Assembly (NCBI RefSeq): GCF_029933015.1
Contig: NZ_JAOZOZ010000040.1
Coordinates: 1 to 10,836 of the forward strand
Source of the DNA: Hydrogenimonas sp.
Lineage (GTDB): Bacteria > Campylobacterota > Campylobacteria > Campylobacterales > Hydrogenimonadaceae
Direction: 5' to 3'
Length of the DNA: 10,836 nt
Part shown: positions 7,698 through 10,836 of the stretch, in pieces
Layout of the letters: each line of letters starts with the position of its first letter
Numbering within the stretch: position 1 is the first letter of the stretch
Notes under the pieces: model-generated
Database searches by the model: none
What the model was told of the DNA's origin: nothing
What the model saw: only the letters and a program-made list of their open reading frames with translations
Made by a program: the position numbers and the translations under genes

Positions 7698-8765
7698 TCA
7701 GATGATGATCGGCATGATCACCGTAGAGAAGTTGTTGCTTTGAACGATGAACGGGAGGTTGGGCTCGTTCAGACCCATCGTGAAATTCTCGGTGTCGATA
7801 TGGCTGAGAAAATCGAGCAGATAGCGGCTGTTGACCGCGAGGACGAACTTCTCTTCGAATCCCGTATCCACGTCGATTTCGGTCACCGCTTCGGAGTTTT
7901 CGTCCCCCAGACTCTTGAAGATGATCGAGTTGGGTTCGAATGTGAGTTTGATCTCCTGGGAGATCGTCGTGATCTGTTTGATCGCCTCGATGATCTTCCC
8001 TTTTGGCAGGGTCAGGGAGTATTTGACGCTTTTGGGGATGATCCGTTCGTAGTCGGGATATTTGCCGTTGATGAGACGGGTGAAAAAGTAGTACCCCGGT
8101 GCCGTGATGATCAGGTTGGTTTCGTCGTAGTGGATGTCGATCTGGTCGAAAAAGAGTTTCTGGATCTCGAGAATCGCCTTTTTGGGGATGATCATCGAGA
8201 GGGTCGTGTCGCTTTCGTTGGGGATCTTTCCGATGGCCAGGCGGCGTGTATCGGTACCGACGACGTCGATCTCGTTCTCCTTGATGTTCAAAAGAGCACC
8301 GTTGAGTTCGTACTTGGGGTTGTTGGTGTCGATGGCGGGCGAGACTTTCTTGAACATCTGGATAAGCTGCATCGAATCGAGTTTGATGGAGGGAAGCGAA
8401 TCGACCTGGGGAAAAGCGGGAAACTCTTCGGCGTTGAACATCGGCAGTTTGAATTTTGAATTCTCCTGCTTGATGTGGAGAGTGTCTTCGATCGTCTCCA
8501 AAATGATGTCGCCCTCTTTGAGAATCCGGACGATGTCGAGCAGTTTCTTGCCGTTGGCCGTCGCTTTGCCGTCGAGCTGGATACCGACATGTTCGGTTTC
8601 GATCTTCAGTCCGATCTCCTGGTCTGTAGCCTTGGCGGTAAGCAGATTGTCGGATGCGATCAACAGGACGTGGGAGGTGATCTGTGACGTATCCTTCTTT
8701 TCGAGAAAGGGCTGAAGGTTGATCAACAGCGATTCCAGTGTGCTTTTGGCTACAGCAAGTCTCAT
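7698..8765 (-). CDS. dnaN: DNA polymerase III beta subunit (sliding clamp)
   Basis: The ring-shaped clamp that tethers DNA polymerase III and other proteins to DNA. The 355-residue length is slightly shorter than the 366 of E. coli. Visible family features are the N-terminal MRLAVAKSTLESLL, FPAFP (115-119), the second-domain motif YELNGALLN followed by VVGTDTRRLAIGK (168-180), LINGKYPDYERIIP (231-244), and the C-terminal VIMPIII, which corresponds to the clamp's MPMRL-type end near the partner-binding pocket. The start is the ATG at 8765, with an ideal AAGGAG (8771-8776) five bases upstream. It is the first gene of the downstream run; a TATAAT promoter candidate lies about 145 bases upstream, and read-through from dnaA is also possible because no terminator is seen between them. 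Confidence 0.98.
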   Translation of the reverse strand: MRLAVAKSTLESLLINLQPFLEKKDTSQITSHVLLIASDNLLTAKATDQEIGLKIETEHVGIQLDGKATANGKKLLDIVRILKEGDIILETIEDTLHIKQENSKFKLPMFNAEEFPAFPQVDSLPSIKLDSMQLIQMFKKVSPAIDTNNPKYELNGALLNIKENEIDVVGTDTRRLAIGKIPNESDTTLSMIIPKKAILEIQKLFFDQIDIHYDETNLIITAPGYYFFTRLINGKYPDYERIIPKSVKYSLTLPKGKIIEAIKQITTISQEIKLTFEPNSIIFKSLGDENSEAVTEIDVDTGFEEKFVLAVNSRYLLDFLSHIDTENFTMGLNEPNLPFIVQSNNFSTVIMPIII

Positions 8766-8770
8766 CGGAA

Positions 8771-8776
8771 CTCCTT
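8771..8776 (-). promoter_or_regulatory. Ribosome binding site of dnaN
   Basis: AAGGAG on the minus strand, five bases before the dnaN ATG at 8765. It is the strongest Shine-Dalgarno match in the window and fixes the dnaN start. Confidence 0.8.
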
Positions 8777-8779
8777 GTC

Positions 8780-8830
8780 TTTTTTTAATTTTTCAGTAGC
8801 AGTAGTCGTATGGCGTGTTTATGTGAAAAG
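8780..8830 (-). other. Possible box / trio / AT-tract unwinding element
   Basis: Read on the minus strand, a TTCAC-core site (CTTTTCACA, 8830-8822) is followed by a mixed segment, then CTACTGCTACTG (8805-8794), then a 14-base AT-only tract (8793-8780). In the bacterial basal unwinding system a DnaA box leads into DnaA-trios (3'-[G/A]A[T/A]-5') and AT-rich DNA. Here the complementary strand reads 3'-GAT GAC GAT GAC, so every second triplet breaks the consensus and the box is degenerate. The order of elements is right but the match is imperfect, so this is a candidate only. Confidence 0.3.
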
Positions 8831-8909
8831 CGTGGATGCACCGCGGAATTTCGGGATTTGGAAATCGAAGCGGGCGGGATGCTTTCTTCACCTTTTTTCA
8901 CTGGTATTT

Positions 8910-8915
8910 ATTATA
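8910..8915 (-). promoter_or_regulatory. Candidate -10 element of the dnaN operon promoter
   Basis: A perfect TATAAT on the minus strand, preceded by a run of eight A residues and no clear -35 hexamer. That layout is known for the housekeeping promoters of Campylobacterota. Transcription would start near 8903, giving a leader of roughly 137 bases before dnaN that contains the TTCAC sites at 8822-8830, 8884-8892 and 8894-8902. DnaA bound there could repress the operon. Confidence 0.5.
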
Positions 8916-8970
8916 TCTTTTTTTTCCGCCAAATTGAATAGAATCCGTCTGTCTATGGGGCTTTCGGAGA

Positions 8971-10305
8971 CTATTCGACGGTGATGGCGGTGATTTTGTG
9001 GCTGAGTTCCTCGATTTTGGCTTTGAAGGTTTCGTCTTTGTCCAGCAGCTCGTTGATCTTTTTCATCGCGTGGCTGACGGCCGTGTGGTCTTTCATGCCG
9101 AAATACTGGGCGAGGCTCGGCATCGAGTTGGGTGTGAGAGAGCGTGCCAGATAGATGACGATGCGCCGGGCTTCGACGATCTTTCTGGCGCGGCTCTTGC
9201 TTTTGATTTCGCTGGGTTTGACGTTGAGCTCTTTGGAAACCACTTTGACGATGTCGTCGATCGTGATGTTTTCGCTCCGTTCCTTGAGCTGGTTTTTGAC
9301 GACGTTCTTGGCGAAATCGAGGGTGATGGACTGGTTCATCATGTTCGCAAAGGCGTTGAGCTGGATGATGATTCCCTCTATCTCCCGGATATTGTTGCCC
9401 ATGTGCGCGGCGATGTAGTTGACGATGTCGTTGTCGAGCTGGATGCCGTTGAGTTCGCACTTTTTCTTGATGATGGCGATTTTGGTCTCCAGTTCGGGCG
9501 GCTGGATGTCGACGATGAGTCCCCATTCGAAGCGGCTGCGGAGCCTCTCTTCGAGGCCGGCGATCTTTTTGGGGTGCTGGTCGGAGGTCATGACGATCTG
9601 TTTGCCGGCGCCGTGGAGCTCGTTGAAGGTGTGGAAGAGCTCTTTTTGGGTCTCCTCCTTGCGGCTTAGGAATTGGATGTCGTCGAGCAGCAGGATGTCG
9701 CAGCTGCGGAACTTGTCCCGGAAACGGTCCATCGTGTGGTTGCGCAGATGGTGGGTGAACTGGTTCATGAACTGTTCGAGAGAGGTGAAGATCACCTGGC
9801 GGCCGCGATCCTGGTTGTAGTTGCCGATGGCATGAAGCAGGTGGGTTTTTCCCAGACCGGCCCCGCCGTAGATGAAGAGAGGATTGTACTGCTCTCCCGG
9901 TTTTTCAGCCACACGCAGCGCGGCGGTGTAGGCGAACTGGTTCGAACTGCCCACGACGAAGCTGTCGAAGGTGTAGGAGGGGTTGAGTATCGTGCTCTTG
10001 GTTGCGGGCTTTGTGGCGGCGGTTTCGGAAAATTCACCCCCCTTGGATTTAGGTCTCTTTTTCCGGTCGTTTCTGACTTCGATCACGATCTGGGGCTTGA
10101 TCCCCGTTTTGAGTTCGAAAAGATGGGAGAGTTTCTCGCCGTAGCGGGTTTTGACCCATCTGGATATGAGTGGATTGGGCGCGTGAAACACCGCGATATC
10201 GGATCTCGAAGCCTCTTCGTCGTAGCGAAGCTGTTTGACGTAGCGTTCGTATTCGATTTCGGGAATCTCCTGTTTGAGGAGTTTGAGAATCTGCTGAGCG
10301 AGCAT
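8971..10305 (-). CDS. dnaA: Chromosomal replication initiator protein DnaA
   Basis: DnaA is the AAA+ ATPase that binds DnaA boxes and opens the origin. The 444-residue product has all four domains: an N-terminal interaction domain (1-75), a variable basic linker (78-108), the AAA+ core starting at NPSYTFDSFVVG (108-119), and the DNA-binding domain (about 345-444). The core shows Walker A GGAGLGKTH (147-155), Walker B LLLDDIQF (205-212), sensor 1 TSDQHP (240-245), the Arg-rich ERLRSRFEWG (253-262) and sensor 2 GNNIREIEG (303-311). The signature helix-turn-helix motif MKDHTAVSHAMKKI lies at 404-417. The start is the ATG at 10305 (MLAQQILKLL), preceded by AGG at a distance of 8. A further in-frame ATG at 10347 would add 14 residues encoded by two DnaA boxes and is rejected. 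Confidence 0.97.
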   Translation of the reverse strand: MLAQQILKLLKQEIPEIEYERYVKQLRYDEEASRSDIAVFHAPNPLISRWVKTRYGEKLSHLFELKTGIKPQIVIEVRNDRKKRPKSKGGEFSETAATKPATKSTILNPSYTFDSFVVGSSNQFAYTAALRVAEKPGEQYNPLFIYGGAGLGKTHLLHAIGNYNQDRGRQVIFTSLEQFMNQFTHHLRNHTMDRFRDKFRSCDILLLDDIQFLSRKEETQKELFHTFNELHGAGKQIVMTSDQHPKKIAGLEERLRSRFEWGLIVDIQPPELETKIAIIKKKCELNGIQLDNDIVNYIAAHMGNNIREIEGIIIQLNAFANMMNQSITLDFAKNVVKNQLKERSENITIDDIVKVVSKELNVKPSEIKSKSRARKIVEARRIVIYLARSLTPNSMPSLAQYFGMKDHTAVSHAMKKINELLDKDETFKAKIEELSHKITAITVE

Positions 10306-10315
10306 CGTTTCAACC

Positions 10316-10337
10316 TGTGAATAAAGTATGTGAATAA
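10316..10337 (-). promoter_or_regulatory. Two tandem perfect DnaA boxes in the dnaA leader
   Basis: Two identical TTATTCACA boxes on the minus strand (10316-10324 and 10329-10337), offset by 13 bases. They lie between the candidate dnaA -10 (10346-10351) and the ATG at 10305. DnaA bound here would block its own transcription, matching the autoregulation known in other bacteria. Confidence 0.75.
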
Positions 10338-10340
10338 CTC

Positions 10341-10369
10341 GGGACATTTTATCCCAATTACGTTAAAAT
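10341..10369 (+). promoter_or_regulatory. Candidate ruvC promoter
   Basis: GGGACA (10341-10346, four of six matches to TTGACA), a 17-base spacer and TAAAAT (10364-10369, five of six matches to TATAAT). It would start transcription near 10376, about 50 bases before the ruvC GTG, leaving DnaA boxes in the leader. Confidence 0.4.
10346..10351 (-). promoter_or_regulatory. Candidate dnaA -10 element
   Basis: TAAAAT on the minus strand, 40 bases before the dnaA ATG, with GGGA directly upstream and no good -35. It is a mirror image of the ruvC -10, with only 12 bases between the two hexamers. Confidence 0.4.
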
Positions 10370-10395
10370 GAGGTTAGAAAATTGTGAAAAGCGGA

Positions 10396-10414
10396 TTATT
10401 CACAATGTGAAAAA
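10396..10414. promoter_or_regulatory. Inverted DnaA-box pair upstream of ruvC
   Basis: TTATTCACA (plus, 10396-10404) and TTTTTCACA (minus, 10406-10414) face each other around a single central A, forming a near-perfect 19-base dyad. It sits between the candidate ruvC promoter and the ruvC start, and the ruvC ribosome binding site AAGGG (10414-10418) begins at its edge. Confidence 0.6.
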
Positions 10415-10425
10415 AGGGTGAATGG

Positions 10426-10836
10426 GTGCAGATTTTGGGAATAGATCCCGGCAGCAGAAATTGCGGGTACGCCATCGTGGAAAAAGAGGGTCGAAACCTG
10501 AGGCTGGTGGAAGCGGGACTGATAAAGATCAGGGAAAAGGAGCTGCAGCATCAGATCGTCGAACTGGTCGAAGGTCTCGATCTGATACTCAGATCAAACC
10601 CCGTCGACGAGGTGGCGATCGAAGATATCTTTTTCGCTTTCAACCCGAAAACGGTTCTGAAACTGGCGCAGTTTCGTGGGGCTTTGAGCCTGAAGATCCT
10701 CCAGGAGCACGGCAATTTCGCCGAATACACGCCCCTGCAGGTCAAAAAGGCTCTGACGGGAAACGGAAAGGCGGCCAAGGAGCAGGTGGCGTTCATGGTC
10801 AAGCGGATCCTGAAAATCCAAAAGGAGATCAAGCCG
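10426..10836 (+). CDS. ruvC: Holliday junction endonuclease RuvC, 3' end cut by window edge
   Basis: RuvC is the dimeric endonuclease that resolves Holliday junctions together with RuvAB during recombinational repair. The first 137 codons run to the right edge without a stop; full-length family members are about 160-175 residues, so some 20-40 residues are missing, including the C-terminal catalytic aspartates. Visible motifs are ILGIDPGSRNCGYAIVE (3-19, catalytic D7), VAIEDIFFAFNP (63-74, catalytic E66), LKLAQFRGAL (78-87), and YTPLQVKKALTGNGKAAKEQ (101-120), the basic DNA-contacting segment. The start is a GTG at 10426, with AAGGG (10414-10418) seven bases upstream. A nearby ATG at 10422 is in a different frame. 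It is divergent from dnaA. Confidence 0.95.
   Translation, partial: MQILGIDPGSRNCGYAIVEKEGRNLRLVEAGLIKIREKELQHQIVELVEGLDLILRSNPVDEVAIEDIFFAFNPKTVLKLAQFRGALSLKILQEHGNFAEYTPLQVKKALTGNGKAAKEQVAFMVKRILKIQKEIKP

Larger units (their letters stand above)
8766..8970 (-). other. dnaA-dnaN spacer: second origin-like region with TTCAC sites and AT tracts
   Basis: This 205-base spacer is the largest non-coding stretch in the window. It holds three sites with the TTCAC core: CTTTTCACA (minus, 8822-8830), TTCTTCACC (plus, 8884-8892) and TTTTTCACT (plus, 8894-8902). The two plus-strand sites are exactly 10 bases apart, one helical turn, and point into an AT-rich tract (8905-8927). A second AT-only tract lies at 8780-8793. 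Bipartite origins with boxes on both sides of dnaA are established in Helicobacter pylori, and a dnaA-dnaN origin has been described in Campylobacter, so origin function is plausible here. All three sites are degenerate relative to TTATTCACA. No rho-independent hairpin with a T-run follows dnaA. Confidence 0.5.
10306..10425. other. Replication origin candidate (oriC) between dnaA and ruvC
   Basis: A 120-base AT-rich spacer between divergent dnaA and ruvC. It contains six TTCAC-core sites: TTATTCACA at 10316-10324 (minus), 10329-10337 (minus) and 10396-10404 (plus); TTTTTCACA at 10406-10414 (minus); CTTTTCACA at 10383-10391 (minus); and CCATTCACC at 10417-10425 (minus). TTATTCACA differs by one base from the E. 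coli consensus, and the TTCAC core is the form described for Campylobacterota. Genes on both sides point away from this spacer, as expected at a bidirectional origin. Which of the two dnaA-flanking regions unwinds cannot be decided by reading. Confidence 0.75.

Noticed and set aside
4990..7743. A 917-codon open frame on the plus strand
   Set aside because: It lies antisense to gyrB and has the Asp/Val/Phe/Leu-rich repetitive composition expected of the complement of GC-rich wobble codons. GyrB on the other strand has every family motif.
8835..8882. Possible hairpin or riboregulator in the dnaN leader (GATTT CC AAATC and a GC-rich block)
   Set aside because: The stem is only five pairs with a two-base loop, there is no T-run, and no known riboswitch pattern is recognisable.
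8928..8970. Possible terminator after dnaA
   Set aside because: Only a four-base TCCG/CGGA pairing is present and no T-run follows on the minus strand, so read-through into dnaN is as likely.
10306..10347. A 14-residue N-terminal extension of DnaA starting at 10347
   Set aside because: The added residues are encoded by two perfect TTATTCACA DnaA boxes and the likely 5' leader. The shorter product begins at the usual DnaA domain I.
10551..10832. Minus-strand open frames of 75-93 codons near the right edge
   Set aside because: They are antisense to ruvC, which carries its catalytic motifs on the plus strand.

Overview
The window holds a chromosomal replication origin region, most likely from a member of the Campylobacterota (Epsilonproteobacteria). 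Three things point there: the gene order ruvC <- -> dnaA-dnaN-gyrB, DnaA boxes with a TTCAC core (several exact TTATTCACA) on both sides of dnaA, and the DnaA/GyrB/DnaN sequences. The coding DNA looks moderately GC-rich (about half), high for Campylobacter or Helicobacter. A free-living sulfur- or hydrogen-oxidising lineage is more likely, but I cannot name a genus from sequence alone.

Layout from right to left: ruvC (+, cut by the right edge) and dnaA (-) diverge from a 120-base spacer packed with DnaA boxes and back-to-back promoters. A 205-base dnaA-dnaN spacer carries more TTCAC-core sites, AT-rich tracts and a TATAAT promoter. Then follow, all on the minus strand, dnaN, gyrB, a membrane protein with degenerate GGDEF and EAL domains, queF, a small lipoprotein with a membrane segment and coiled coils, a Cache-HAMP-HD-GYP cyclic-di-GMP phosphodiesterase, and an LEA2-like lipoprotein cut by the left edge. 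Spacings from dnaN leftward are 38, 3 (or 0), -4, 1, 17 and 29 bases, with no terminator seen, so this reads as one seven-gene transcription unit.

The core genes work together: DnaA binds the boxes and opens the origin, DnaN clamps the polymerase, gyrase relieves supercoils, and RuvC resolves Holliday junctions. Every gene points away from the dnaA-ruvC spacer, so each would be transcribed in the direction of its replication fork. The unusual part is the tail of the operon, where two cyclic-di-GMP-related membrane proteins and two lipoproteins are joined by near-zero spacing to the replication genes and queF. No mobile element, CRISPR array, tRNA or rRNA was seen. No stretch longer than 300 bases lacks a gene.
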